A DNA stretch of 32,408 nt, from assembly GCA_902805635.1 (NCBI GenBank), contig CADCTC010000239.1, forward strand, positions 1 through 32,408, in the 5' to 3' direction. The translations under genes and the position numbers were made by a program. This document shows, piece after piece, positions 7,298-14,706 of this stretch. The first letter of the stretch is position 1. Every line of letters begins with the position of its first letter. Source of the stretch: an uncultured Chloroflexota bacterium. GTDB taxonomy: Bacteria; Chloroflexota; UBA11872; UBA12225. The notes beneath the pieces are model-generated. The model worked only from the letters and a program-made list of their open reading frames with translations. It had not been told where the DNA came from and did not search any database.

Positions 7298-8269
7298 ATG
7301 ACAGGCACCACCGAAGACTATTCATGGCGGGACGTGGACCTGCACGTGCACACGTTTGCTTCCAACTGCGGGTACGTGCCGCCGAAGCGCCTGCTGGAGA
7401 TGGCGCGTGCCGGGGGCCGCAAGGTAGTGGCGGTGACGGATCATGATTCGGCCGCGGGGGCGGTGGCGGTGCGCGACCTGGCGGCACAGACGGGGGACGA
7501 TCTGCTGGTGCTGGTGGGGATGGAGCTGACGACGAGCGACCTGGGACACGTGGTGGTGTTTGGCCGCGGGGTGGAGGAGGACTGGGGCTGGCAGGCGAAA
7601 CAGCCTTTCCCGCGCGCTATCCCGGAGCACTGGCTGGCGATCCAGGCACACCCATTTCGCGACAAGGTGGTGCAGACCGGCGACCGGCTGGACGTTCAAC
7701 AATTGCCTGCGCTGCCGGAGCGCATCGACGCGGTGGAGGTCTGGAACGCGGGAGACGTGCTGAAGAAGACGCCCATGCTGCGGACCGCGTTGGACCGGCT
7801 CTCCTGGGACTACGTGCGCGAGCACGGCAAGACAGCGGTGGCGAGCTCTGATGGGCACCGGCCGCTGTGGGTACACAGCTTCTTCACGCGCTGCGAGCGT
7901 CCGCTGGCGAGCGTGGACGATCTGGTGACGCAGGTGCGTGAGGGACGGGTAACGCCGCACATGCAGCCGGAGGCGGACCTGGAAAGCTGCCGGGCGCTGT
8001 GGCGGCGGCGTGCGGTGATCGAATGGCATGAGGCGGGATCGGACTGGCAGTCGAAGGCGGCGGCGCAAAGCTACACACCCGAAGAGAGCGCGCAGCTGCT
8101 GGGCACGTTTCAGCGCGTGCGTGACCTAGCGCGGCGGGGAGCAACTGTGGCGCAGGTGGCGGGGGAGATGGGGCTGACGGCTGAGGAGGCGGCGGACTTC
8201 CTGCACGTGGTGGAGGAGGAGACAGGCTGGGCGGAGCGGCGTGCGGCGCGACTGGGCACGCTCACGTAG
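7298..8269 (+). CDS. PHP-domain metal-dependent phosphoesterase
   Basis: This 323-aa protein has a full PHP metal-binding set: DLHVHT (14-19), TDHD (47-50), Glu76 in GMELT, His84, His118 in QAHPF, and Asp185/His187 in SSDGH. The fold hydrolyses phosphoesters such as histidinol phosphate, 3',5'-diphosphonucleotides or short oligonucleotides; which applies here is unknown. The C-terminal 60 residues contain a helix-turn-helix-like stretch (VAQVAGEMGLTAEEAADFL), unusual for single-domain PHP enzymes. The ATG at 7298 is chosen because AAAGGGTGA lies just upstream; a TTG at 7268 is less likely. It probably shares a transcript with mgtC. Confidence 0.88.
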   Translation: MTGTTEDYSWRDVDLHVHTFASNCGYVPPKRLLEMARAGGRKVVAVTDHDSAAGAVAVRDLAAQTGDDLLVLVGMELTTSDLGHVVVFGRGVEEDWGWQAKQPFPRAIPEHWLAIQAHPFRDKVVQTGDRLDVQQLPALPERIDAVEVWNAGDVLKKTPMLRTALDRLSWDYVREHGKTAVASSDGHRPLWVHSFFTRCERPLASVDDLVTQVREGRVTPHMQPEADLESCRALWRRRAVIEWHEAGSDWQSKAAAQSYTPEESAQLLGTFQRVRDLARRGATVAQVAGEMGLTAEEAADFLHVVEEETGWAERRAARLGTLT

Positions 8270-8285
8270 CGCCGGCTGCCGGTGC

Positions 8286-8291
8286 TAGACT
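8286..8291 (+). promoter_or_regulatory. Candidate -10 box for leaderless GH2 mRNA
   Basis: TAGACT ends 7 nt before the GTG at 8299. No Shine-Dalgarno and no clear -35 are seen. Confidence 0.4.
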
Positions 8292-8298
8292 GGCCGGC

Positions 8299-10626
8299 GT
8301 GAAGAATAGGTCTGGATCGCTCCCGCGGCGGGTGTCGCTGAACCGCGGGTGGCTGTACGGCGGCGAGACGGTGGCGGGGGCGACGCAGCGGGACTTCGAC
8401 GACGGCGCGTTCGAGCGGGTGACGATCCCGCACACGAATAAGGTGCTGCCGTGGCACAGCTTCGACGACCGCGAATACCAGTTCGTCTCGGTGTACCGGC
8501 GGCGGCTGCGGCTGCCGGCGGGTACCGAAGGGAAGCGGCTGTTCCTCGACTTCGACGGGGTGATGACGGCGGCGACGGTGTTCGTCAACGGGCAGGAGGT
8601 GGGGAAATACTTGGGTGGCTACACCCCGTTCTCGTTCGAGGTCACGGAGCACTTCGAACGCGACGGTGAGAACGTCGTCGCGGTGGAAGTCGATTCGACC
8701 GAGCGGGGCGACATCCCGCCGTTCGGAGGGCGCATCGACTACCTGACGTTCGGCGGGATCTATCGCGACGTGTGGCTGCGCGTGGTGCCGCAGACTTTCG
8801 TCGAGAACGTCTTTGCGAAGCCGGTGGACGTGCTGAGTGATGGGCGGCGACTGGACGTGCGCGTGTTCCTGGAGGGGGAGCTGACGGCGCGGCACGAGGT
8901 GGCGGTGGAGGTGATGGACGGGGAGAAGATGGTGGCGCGGCTCGGGTCCCTCGCTGCGCTCGGGATGACCGGTGGGGCGCAGGGGATGACGGGCGGAGCG
9001 GACGTGACGGGCGGAGCGGACGTGACGGGCGGAGCGGACGTGACGGGCGACGGTTCATCAGTGGCCAATCTGTCGCTGCCATTGCCGGGGGCGATCCGCT
9101 TGTGGGACCTGGACACACCCGAGCTGTATCGGGTGGTGGTGACGCTGCTGGAAGGCGGGCAGGAGGTGGACCGCTACGAGACCCGCATTGGGTTCCGGGA
9201 GGCGAAGTTCACGGAGCTGGGGTTCTTCTTGAATGGGCAACGGGTGAAGCTGCGGGGACTCAACCGGCACCAGACGTACCCGTACGTGGGGCAGGCGATG
9301 CCGGCGCGGGTGCAGCGGCGGGACGCGGAGATCCTCAAGAATGAGCTGAAATGCAATGTGGCGCGCACGTCGCATTACCCGCAGTCGCCGCACTTTCTGG
9401 ACGCGTGCGACGAGCTGGGGCTGCTGGTGTTCGAGGAGATCCCCGGCTGGCAGCATATTGGGGACGCGGCGTGGAAGGAGATCGCGTGCCGGAACGTGGC
9501 GGAGATGATCCGGCGGGACTGGAACCACCCGAGCATCATGCTGTGGGGCGTACGGATCAATGAATCCAAAGACGACCACGACTTCTACGTGCGGACCAAC
9601 GCCATCGGGCATGAGCTGGACGATTCGCGCCAGACGGGTGGTGTGCGCTTCAACTACCAGTCGGAGCGGTTGGAGGATGTGTTCACAATGAACGACTTCC
9701 AGCCGCACGAGCTGCGCGAGCCGAATCACCCGCTGTACCTGAACACTGAATTCGCGGGGCACATGTTCCCGACGAAGCACATCGACAACGTGGAGCGGGT
9801 GATAGAGCACGTGCGGCGGCACGCACACGTGCACAACATGCTGGGCAGCGATGATCAGTACGCGGGTGGGATCGGGTGGTGCGCGTTCGACTACAACACG
9901 CACGCGGACTTCGGCTCCGGAGACCGGATTTGCTACCACGGCGTCTCGGACATCTTCCGCATTCCCAAGGCGGCCGCGGGGTTCTACAAGAGCCAGTGCG
10001 ACCCGCAGGAAGAGGTGGTGCTGGAGCCGGCCTTCCAGTGGGCGATTGGCGACCAGTCAGAGGGAGGCGGGCCGCGGCCACTGCTGATCTGCGCCAACTG
10101 TGATCGGCTGAAGCTGTATGTCGGCGGCGAGCTGAAGGCGGAGCTCGAGCCGGACCACGAGCGGTTCGGGAACCTAGCGCATCCGCCGTTCTTCACCGAC
10201 CGCCTGCAGGGGGTGTGGGGGGCCAAGTGGCACGACCTGCGTATCGACGGCTACCTGAACGGGGAGCTGGTGGTGTCCAGGACGCTGTCCGGCGCGGGGG
10301 TGGACCGCCAGTTTCACGCGGAGGCCGACGACGCGCAGCTGGTGGGGGACGGCAGCGACGCGACGCGGGTGGTGTTCCGGGTGACCGACGAGCACGGCAA
10401 CCCGCGGCCGTTTGCGACAGGGGCGGTGGCGCTATTGCTGGAAGGGCCGGGGGAGATAGTGGGGGAGAACCCGTTCGCGTTGGCAGGCGGTGTTGGTGCG
10501 ATATGGGTGAAGACGCACGAGGTGGAGGGCGGTGCCGGTACCATCCGGTTGACGGCGCGCCACCCGTACCTGGGGGAACGGGTGGTCACCATCGAGGTGG
10601 CTCCGGCTGAGCCGGAGCTGTGCTGA
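8299..10626 (+). CDS. Glycoside hydrolase family 2 (beta-galactosidase-like)
   Basis: This 775-aa enzyme has the GH2 order: a sugar-binding jelly-roll (about 15-165, with FVNGQEVGKYLGGYTPF), an immunoglobulin-like domain (165-300), a TIM barrel (300-585) and extra C-terminal beta domains. In the barrel, GLNRHQTYPYVG (320-331) and RINE with Glu422 as likely acid/base are GH2 signatures; Glu484 in YLNTEFAG is the likely nucleophile. It should cleave beta-linked glycosides, such as galactosides or glucuronides; specificity is not clear. There is no signal peptide. The second domain contains a low-complexity Met/Thr/Gly/Ala/Asp insert (218-253) that matches a DNA repeat rather than the fold. The GTG start has no Shine-Dalgarno and is probably leaderless. 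Confidence 0.92.
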   Translation: MKNRSGSLPRRVSLNRGWLYGGETVAGATQRDFDDGAFERVTIPHTNKVLPWHSFDDREYQFVSVYRRRLRLPAGTEGKRLFLDFDGVMTAATVFVNGQEVGKYLGGYTPFSFEVTEHFERDGENVVAVEVDSTERGDIPPFGGRIDYLTFGGIYRDVWLRVVPQTFVENVFAKPVDVLSDGRRLDVRVFLEGELTARHEVAVEVMDGEKMVARLGSLAALGMTGGAQGMTGGADVTGGADVTGGADVTGDGSSVANLSLPLPGAIRLWDLDTPELYRVVVTLLEGGQEVDRYETRIGFREAKFTELGFFLNGQRVKLRGLNRHQTYPYVGQAMPARVQRRDAEILKNELKCNVARTSHYPQSPHFLDACDELGLLVFEEIPGWQHIGDAAWKEIACRNVAEMIRRDWNHPSIMLWGVRINESKDDHDFYVRTNAIGHELDDSRQTGGVRFNYQSERLEDVFTMNDFQPHELREPNHPLYLNTEFAGHMFPTKHIDNVERVIEHVRRHAHVHNMLGSDDQYAGGIGWCAFDYNTHADFGSGDRICYHGVSDIFRIPKAAAGFYKSQCDPQEEVVLEPAFQWAIGDQSEGGGPRPLLICANCDRLKLYVGGELKAELEPDHERFGNLAHPPFFTDRLQGVWGAKWHDLRIDGYLNGELVVSRTLSGAGVDRQFHAEADDAQLVGDGSDATRVVFRVTDEHGNPRPFATGAVALLLEGPGEIVGENPFALAGGVGAIWVKTHEVEGGAGTIRLTARHPYLGERVVTIEVAPAEPELC
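8941..9053 (+). repeat. In-frame repeat insert in the GH2 gene
   Basis: The left part, read on the minus strand, is the GTCATCCCGAGCGCAGCGAG type of short dispersed repeat I recall from several bacterial genomes (recalled, not searched). It runs into a tandem array of an 18-bp unit GACGTGACGGGCGGAGCG: one diverged copy at 8983-9000, perfect copies at 9001-9018 and 9019-9036, and a partial copy from 9037. It keeps the reading frame and encodes repeats of DVTGGA. Confidence 0.75.
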
Positions 10627-10629
10627 GCG

Positions 10630-10633
10630 AGGA
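10630..10633 (+). promoter_or_regulatory. Ribosome binding site of the 89-aa gene
   Basis: AGGA lies 6 nt before the ATG at 10640, supporting this short unknown gene as translated. Confidence 0.55.
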
Positions 10634-10639
10634 ATTCAG

Positions 10640-10909
10640 ATGTCCGGACAGGGTGACGTACAGCGGATCGAGTCGTGGCAGTTGCCAACCTACCTGGAAT
10701 CGCTGCGCGGGCAGGGGGTGGCGGAGATTGGGTGGAACAAGGAGCGGCTGTCGGTGGAGGAGGCGCTCACGCGGGCCACAGGGCTGACCGATACGGCAAC
10801 GGTAGTGCTGGACGGGTCGCAGCTTTACGTGGCAGAGCCGGATCACTCGGCAGACGAGGCGCCTCCGCCTGGGCCGGTGCCTCTTCAAATATGGCCGCGG
10901 CGGAGGTAG
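10640..10909 (+). CDS. Small protein of unknown function after GH2
   Basis: This 89-aa soluble protein begins about 14 bp after the GH2 stop, with its own AGGA, so it is probably co-transcribed with the glycosidase. It has an alternating helix-strand pattern (LPTYLESLRGQGVAEIGWN, then TATVVLDGSQLYVAEP) and ends in a Pro-rich, basic tail. I do not recognise a family. Its stop is 3 bp from the stop of the convergent DAHP synthase gene, leaving no room for a conventional terminator. Confidence 0.65.
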   Translation: MSGQGDVQRIESWQLPTYLESLRGQGVAEIGWNKERLSVEEALTRATGLTDTATVVLDGSQLYVAEPDHSADEAPPPGPVPLQIWPRRR

Positions 10910-10912
10910 GCC

Positions 10913-11977
10913 TTACGCCAAAGAGGCGGCCGGCGCTTGGAGCTCTCGATCTACGACTGGGGCCAGGCGGCGCAGCTTGTCCATCAGGACGGAGAACTGG
11001 TCGGGCTTGAGCGACTGCTTGCCGTCCGAGAGCGCCTTTGAGGGGTCGGGATGGACTTCTATGATCAGGCCATCCGCGCCGCCGGCGACGGCCGCCATGG
11101 CGACGGAGGGGACGTACGCGGAGTCGCCGGTGGCGTGGGAAGGGTCTAGGACGACGGGGAGGTGGGTCTGGCGCTTGAGGACCGGGATGGCGTTGATGTC
11201 GGTGGTGTAGCGGGTGCTGTCTTCAAAGGTGATGATTCCCCGCTCGCAGAGGATGACGCGGTGGTTGCCGCCAGCCAGCACGTATTCGGCGGCGAGCAGG
11301 AAGTCCGAGACCTTGGCGCCGGGGCCGCGCTTGAGCAGCACGGGGACGCGGGTTTCGCCGACGTACCGCAGGAGGGAAAAGTTCTGCATGTTGCGCGCGC
11401 CGATCTGGATCACATCGGCATAGCGGCAGATCTCGTCCAGGTCATGGGGATCCATGATCTCCGTGACGACCGGCAGGCCGGTCGCGGCGCGAGCGGTGGC
11501 GAGCAGCTTGAGGCCATCGAGCCCCATGCCCTGGAAGGAGTGGGGGGAGCTGCGGGGCTTGAAGGCGCCGCCGCGCAGCAGCGTCGCGCCGGCCGCCTTG
11601 ACGGCGTGTGCGACGCCCACTACCTGCGCTTCGGACTCAACCGAGCAGGGGCCGGCCATGACCACGAGCTCAGAGCCGCCAATGGTGACCCGCGTAGCGT
11701 CCGGGTGGAGGCCGAGCTCGAAGCGAAGGGGATCGGGGTGTGAGTGGCGCGAGGCGAGCTTGTAGGGCTCAGAGATTAGCTGGACGCGCTCGACACCGGA
11801 GAAGGTGGAGAAACGGTCGACCAGCTGGACCTTGTCGATGTCCACCTCGCCGAGCAGGGCGATGACTTTGCGCTCCACACCGGGGTTGATGAAGGGGCGG
11901 AAGCCGGTAGCCTCCACCTGCTGGACGACGTTGGCCACCTCTGCGTCGGAGGCGCCCTGCTGCATGACGATGATCAT
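10913..11977 (-). CDS. aroF: 3-deoxy-7-phosphoheptulonate (DAHP) synthase, AroA-beta type
   Basis: This 354-aa enzyme condenses phosphoenolpyruvate with erythrose 4-phosphate, the first step of the shikimate pathway. Residues 1-75 form the ferredoxin-like regulatory domain seen in Thermotoga-type enzymes, which mediates feedback inhibition by aromatic amino acids there. The barrel has all catalytic parts: AGPCSVES with metal ligand Cys111, GGAFKPRSSPHSFQG (136-150), KRG (216-218), DPSHATG with His281, Glu307 in EVHPD and Asp318 in SDG. The symbol follows common annotation of this type; aroG or aroA is also used. The start ATG directly follows an inverted repeat and has no Shine-Dalgarno. Confidence 0.95.
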   Translation of the reverse strand: MIIVMQQGASDAEVANVVQQVEATGFRPFINPGVERKVIALLGEVDIDKVQLVDRFSTFSGVERVQLISEPYKLASRHSHPDPLRFELGLHPDATRVTIGGSELVVMAGPCSVESEAQVVGVAHAVKAAGATLLRGGAFKPRSSPHSFQGMGLDGLKLLATARAATGLPVVTEIMDPHDLDEICRYADVIQIGARNMQNFSLLRYVGETRVPVLLKRGPGAKVSDFLLAAEYVLAGGNHRVILCERGIITFEDSTRYTTDINAIPVLKRQTHLPVVLDPSHATGDSAYVPSVAMAAVAGGADGLIIEVHPDPSKALSDGKQSLKPDQFSVLMDKLRRLAPVVDRELQAPAASLA

Positions 11978-12008
11978 GTGTGGTTACCGATTGGCAGTGT
12001 AACCACAC
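11978..12008 (-). promoter_or_regulatory. Perfect 10-bp inverted repeat abutting the aroF start
   Basis: GTGTGGTTAC (11978-11987) and GTAACCACAC (11999-12008) are perfect inverted copies with an 11-nt spacer. The repeat ends exactly at the ATG of the DAHP synthase gene. A TACACT box on the minus strand lies within the repeat. It could be a repressor operator over the promoter, or an mRNA hairpin that hides the start. It lacks a T-tract, so it is not a normal terminator for the glutaredoxin gene. Confidence 0.6.
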
Positions 12009-12020
12009 AGTGAAGATCGA

Positions 12021-12317
12021 CTAGACGGCAACGGGGGTCTTGACGAGGCCCTTCTCGACCAGGTACTGATCGACTTCAGGGCCGGAGACGTCGGCCAGCA
12101 TCTCGCCGTTGATCTCGACACACGGGGAGAGCGGCTGGCCGCTCTTACGGACCATCTCGCTGTAGACGGCGCGGTCGTTGATGATGTCCTTGTCCTCGAA
12201 CTCGAGGCCGTACTTGCGGAATACGGCGCGGACGCCGTTGCTCCAGCCACAGACGGGCTTGAGGTACGCGACGATGGTGGGCTGGGCTGCCTGCGGCGCC
12301 TGGGTTGTGTCGGCCAT
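12021..12317 (-). CDS. Glutaredoxin-like protein (CxxS)
   Basis: This 98-aa thioredoxin-fold protein has a short N-terminal extension (1-13) and then the glutaredoxin core with KPVCGWSNGVRAVFRKYG. The active site is CGWS, with only the first cysteine of the usual CxxC pair, as in monothiol glutaredoxins. SPCVEING corresponds to the cis-proline loop and adds an unusual cysteine right after the proline. Such proteins reduce glutathione- or thiol-mixed disulfides or carry iron-sulfur clusters; which applies is open. The start is supported by GGGAG 8 nt upstream. The gene lies upstream of aroF on the same strand with a 43-bp gap. Confidence 0.82.
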   Translation of the reverse strand: MADTTQAPQAAQPTIVAYLKPVCGWSNGVRAVFRKYGLEFEDKDIINDRAVYSEMVRKSGQPLSPCVEINGEMLADVSGPEVDQYLVEKGLVKTPVAV

Positions 12318-12471
12318 GCGGTTTGCTCCCTAGTCTGCTCCGCGTCGGGCATGGCCCGGCACGGCAACGACGCTTCGGATTGTGAAGTCAGAGCAATTCT
12401 AGCGGGTTCCTTACGAAGTGGCGGCGTTTTGGGTACTTCTCGGCACGGCAGTTGCATTAGAACGGAACGCC
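12318..12471. other. Divergent intergenic region, glutaredoxin / PBP
   Basis: These 154 bp are visibly less GC-rich than the flanking genes and must hold promoters for both directions. I see no convincing -35/-10 pair and no RNA motif. A GTG at 12418 is a possible longer start for the penicillin-binding protein. Confidence 0.5.
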
Positions 12472-14613
12472 GTGCCACGAATAACTCGCCGCGACCGCAT
12501 ACATCGCCTGATCTTTCACCGCCGGGTGAAGGGGCCGCCCAAGAAGGGCGTGCCCTTGTTCGCCATGATCGCCGTATTCAACATCCTGTTCGTTTCGCTG
12601 GCGGGGTGCACCACGGCGCTGGCGGGCGGCGCCGGGACGGTGTTTGCCTACAACTCGCTCAAGCGCGACTTGCCGGACCCGACCAAGCTGGCGGCGCTGC
12701 CGATGCCGCAGGTGACGCAGCTCTACGACCGGACGGGGCAGCACCTGCTGTACGAGTTCTACGAGGAGCGGCGCATTGCAGTGTCCCTCAAGGACGTAGC
12801 GCCGGTGCTGCTGCAGGCGACGCTTGCGATCGAGGACGCGAACTTCTACCAACACAGGGGCATTGACCCCAGAGGCATAACGCGCGCCGCTTTCGACAAC
12901 TTCCGCACCGGTGACACGGTGTCGGGCGCGTCCACCATCACGCAGCAGCTGGTGAAGCGCATGCTGCTGTCGGATGAGCAGACGTACGTGCGCAAGATCA
13001 AGGAGATCGCGCTGGCGACGCAGGTGGATGCGCTGTATCCCAAGGACAAGATCCTGGAGATGTACCTTAACCAGGTCTACTACGGGAACCAGGCGTACGG
13101 CATCGAGGCGGCGTCGCTCTCGTACTTCGGAAAGCACGCCAGTGAGCTGACGCTGTCGCAAGCGAGCATCCTGGCAGGGCTGGTACAGCTGCCGTCGCGC
13201 TACGACCCGGTGACCAACCGGGCGGCGGCGCTGGCGCGCCAGGGGCAGGTGCTCGAGGCGATGGTGCGGCAGGGGTTCATCTCGCAGGAAGAAGCCAACG
13301 CGGCGGCGGACGAGGCCAGGGGCTTCACCTACAAGATGCAGGAGACGAACATCCAGCATCCGCACTTCGCGTTCATGGCGCGTGAGCTGCTGCAGCAGCG
13401 GGTGAACCCGGAGCTGCTGCACAACGGGCTGAAAGTCATCACCACGCTGGACGTGGAGGCCAACAACCGCGCGCAGGCCATTGTGCGCAAGCGGGTGGAC
13501 GAGATCCGCTGGCAGAAGGTGAACAACGGGTCGCTGGTGGCGATCCGGCCGCAGACGGGCGAGATCCTGGCCTTCGTGGGCAGTTACGACTACAACAACA
13601 AAGCCATCGACGGGCAGGTGAGCGTGGCGACGGCGCAGCGCCAGCCGGGGTCGTCGTTCAAGCCGTTCACGTTCGCGGCGTCGTTCCTGACCAAGCGCTT
13701 CTTCCCGTCCAGCATGGTGGCCGATACGGCGATTCGGCGGCTGGACACGGGCAGCAAGGGCGGCTTCTACCAGCCGGTGAACTACGACGGGAAGTACCAC
13801 GGCACGGTCTCCTTCCGGTCGGCGCTGGCGAACTCCTACAACATCCCGGCGCTGTTGGTGCAAGACGCGGTGGGCACCAAGGAGCTGATCAGGACCGCCC
13901 GCACCATGGGTGTGACCACCGAGCTGCCGGAGGTCATGAGCCTGACGCTCGGCGCGGGGGTGGTGCGGCTGCTGGACATGACCAGCGCCTACGGTGTCTT
14001 CGCCAACATGGGCACGCTAGTGGAGCCCACGCCGTTCCTGCGGATAGAAGACCGCGACGGCAACCTCATCTGGGAGCTGGGGGAGCCAAAAGGCCAGCCA
14101 GCGATCGATCCGCCCGCGGCGTACATGATCGCCGACATCCTCTCGGATGCGGCGGCGCGCCGGCCGATGTTCGGCAACGTGCTGGACCTGGCAGGCGGCA
14201 AGACGGCTGCGGTCAAGACCGGCACGACCAATGATTACAAGGACTCGTGGACGATCGGGTTCACGCCGACTCTGGTGACCGGCGTGTGGGTGGGCAATAC
14301 CGACAACTCGGCCATGCTTCAGGTGGCTGGCTCATTGGGTGCGGGCTACATCTGGAAGGACTTCATGGACCAGACACTGGCCGGGAAGCCGAACGAGACG
14401 TTCACCATGCCGCCCGGCGCGGTACGAGCGCCAATCTGCCCCGGCCAGCGTGCGACCGACGTGTTCTACGCCGACGCCGTGCCCAGGGCATGCCCGCCGA
14501 CGCTGGTGGCCAGCCGTGACTGGCAGGGTTACGTCCCGCCGGACATGGCGCCGATCCTCCGCGCGGTGCAGGCAGCGCAGGCGGCCGAGGCGGCTCGCGG
14601 GACGAGAAGGTAG
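12472..14613 (+). CDS. Class A penicillin-binding protein (PBP1A-type)
   Basis: This roughly 713-aa bifunctional enzyme polymerises and cross-links peptidoglycan. A basic cytoplasmic N-terminus precedes one membrane anchor (about 29-57). The GT51 transglycosylase domain shows EDANFYQHRG with catalytic Glu121, GASTITQQLVKR, RKIKEIALA and KDKILEMYLNQVYYGN. The transpeptidase domain has SSFK (394-397, acyl-enzyme serine first), SYN (455-457) and KTGT (582-585), the three penicillin-binding motifs. The C-terminus is short, with no extra domain. The GTG at 12472 gives a compact basic leader; a GTG at 12418 would add 18 residues. It is divergent from the glutaredoxin gene. Confidence 0.93.
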   Translation: MPRITRRDRIHRLIFHRRVKGPPKKGVPLFAMIAVFNILFVSLAGCTTALAGGAGTVFAYNSLKRDLPDPTKLAALPMPQVTQLYDRTGQHLLYEFYEERRIAVSLKDVAPVLLQATLAIEDANFYQHRGIDPRGITRAAFDNFRTGDTVSGASTITQQLVKRMLLSDEQTYVRKIKEIALATQVDALYPKDKILEMYLNQVYYGNQAYGIEAASLSYFGKHASELTLSQASILAGLVQLPSRYDPVTNRAAALARQGQVLEAMVRQGFISQEEANAAADEARGFTYKMQETNIQHPHFAFMARELLQQRVNPELLHNGLKVITTLDVEANNRAQAIVRKRVDEIRWQKVNNGSLVAIRPQTGEILAFVGSYDYNNKAIDGQVSVATAQRQPGSSFKPFTFAASFLTKRFFPSSMVADTAIRRLDTGSKGGFYQPVNYDGKYHGTVSFRSALANSYNIPALLVQDAVGTKELIRTARTMGVTTELPEVMSLTLGAGVVRLLDMTSAYGVFANMGTLVEPTPFLRIEDRDGNLIWELGEPKGQPAIDPPAAYMIADILSDAAARRPMFGNVLDLAGGKTAAVKTGTTNDYKDSWTIGFTPTLVTGVWVGNTDNSAMLQVAGSLGAGYIWKDFMDQTLAGKPNETFTMPPGAVRAPICPGQRATDVFYADAVPRACPPTLVASRDWQGYVPPDMAPILRAVQAAQAAEAARGTRR

Positions 14614-14622
14614 CGGAGGCCG

Positions 14623-14657
14623 CCCTCACCCCCGGCCCCTCTCCGGAGCGGAGAGGG
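14623..14657 (+). repeat. CCTCTCC dispersed hairpin repeat, copy 1
   Basis: After a C-rich lead, CCCTCTCCG (14637-14645) pairs perfectly with CGGAGAGGG (14649-14657). It lies 9 bp past the PBP stop, so it could also end transcription, but no T-tract follows. It shares its core with copies near 16357, 22713, 29884 and 31433. Confidence 0.65.
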
Positions 14658-14670
14658 AGCTTGACTCGGG

Positions 14671-14701
14671 ACCGTCGTTGCCAGGTGGCAGCGGCTATCC
14701 T
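14671..14701 (+). promoter_or_regulatory. Candidate promoter of the BON-domain gene
   Basis: TTGACT (14671-14676) and TATCCT (14696-14701) are separated by 19 bp. The -10 ends 5 nt before the GTG at 14707, so the mRNA would be nearly leaderless. Confidence 0.5.
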
Positions 14702-14706
14702 CCTGT

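Noticed and set aside
8110-8895. 261-aa open frame antisense to PHP/GH2
   Set aside because: Shadow frame with no recognisable motif; both sense genes have catalytic motifs.
8983-9053. Short regular repeats considered as a CRISPR-like array
   Set aside because: Units are contiguous 18-mers without spacers, inside a coding frame; no cas genes are present.
9058-9939. 293-aa open frame antisense to the GH2 gene
   Set aside because: Shadow of the GH2 barrel; skewed Val/His/Arg/Pro composition and no start signal.
10910-10912. Terminator between the 89-aa gene and DAHP synthase
   Set aside because: Only 3 bp separate the two stop codons and no hairpin with a T-tract is visible around them.
12457-13863. 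468-aa open frame antisense to the penicillin-binding protein
   Set aside because: It lies wholly opposite a well-supported PBP gene, is rich in Arg/His/Val/Leu typical of reverse-strand shadows of GC-rich genes, and shows no domain.
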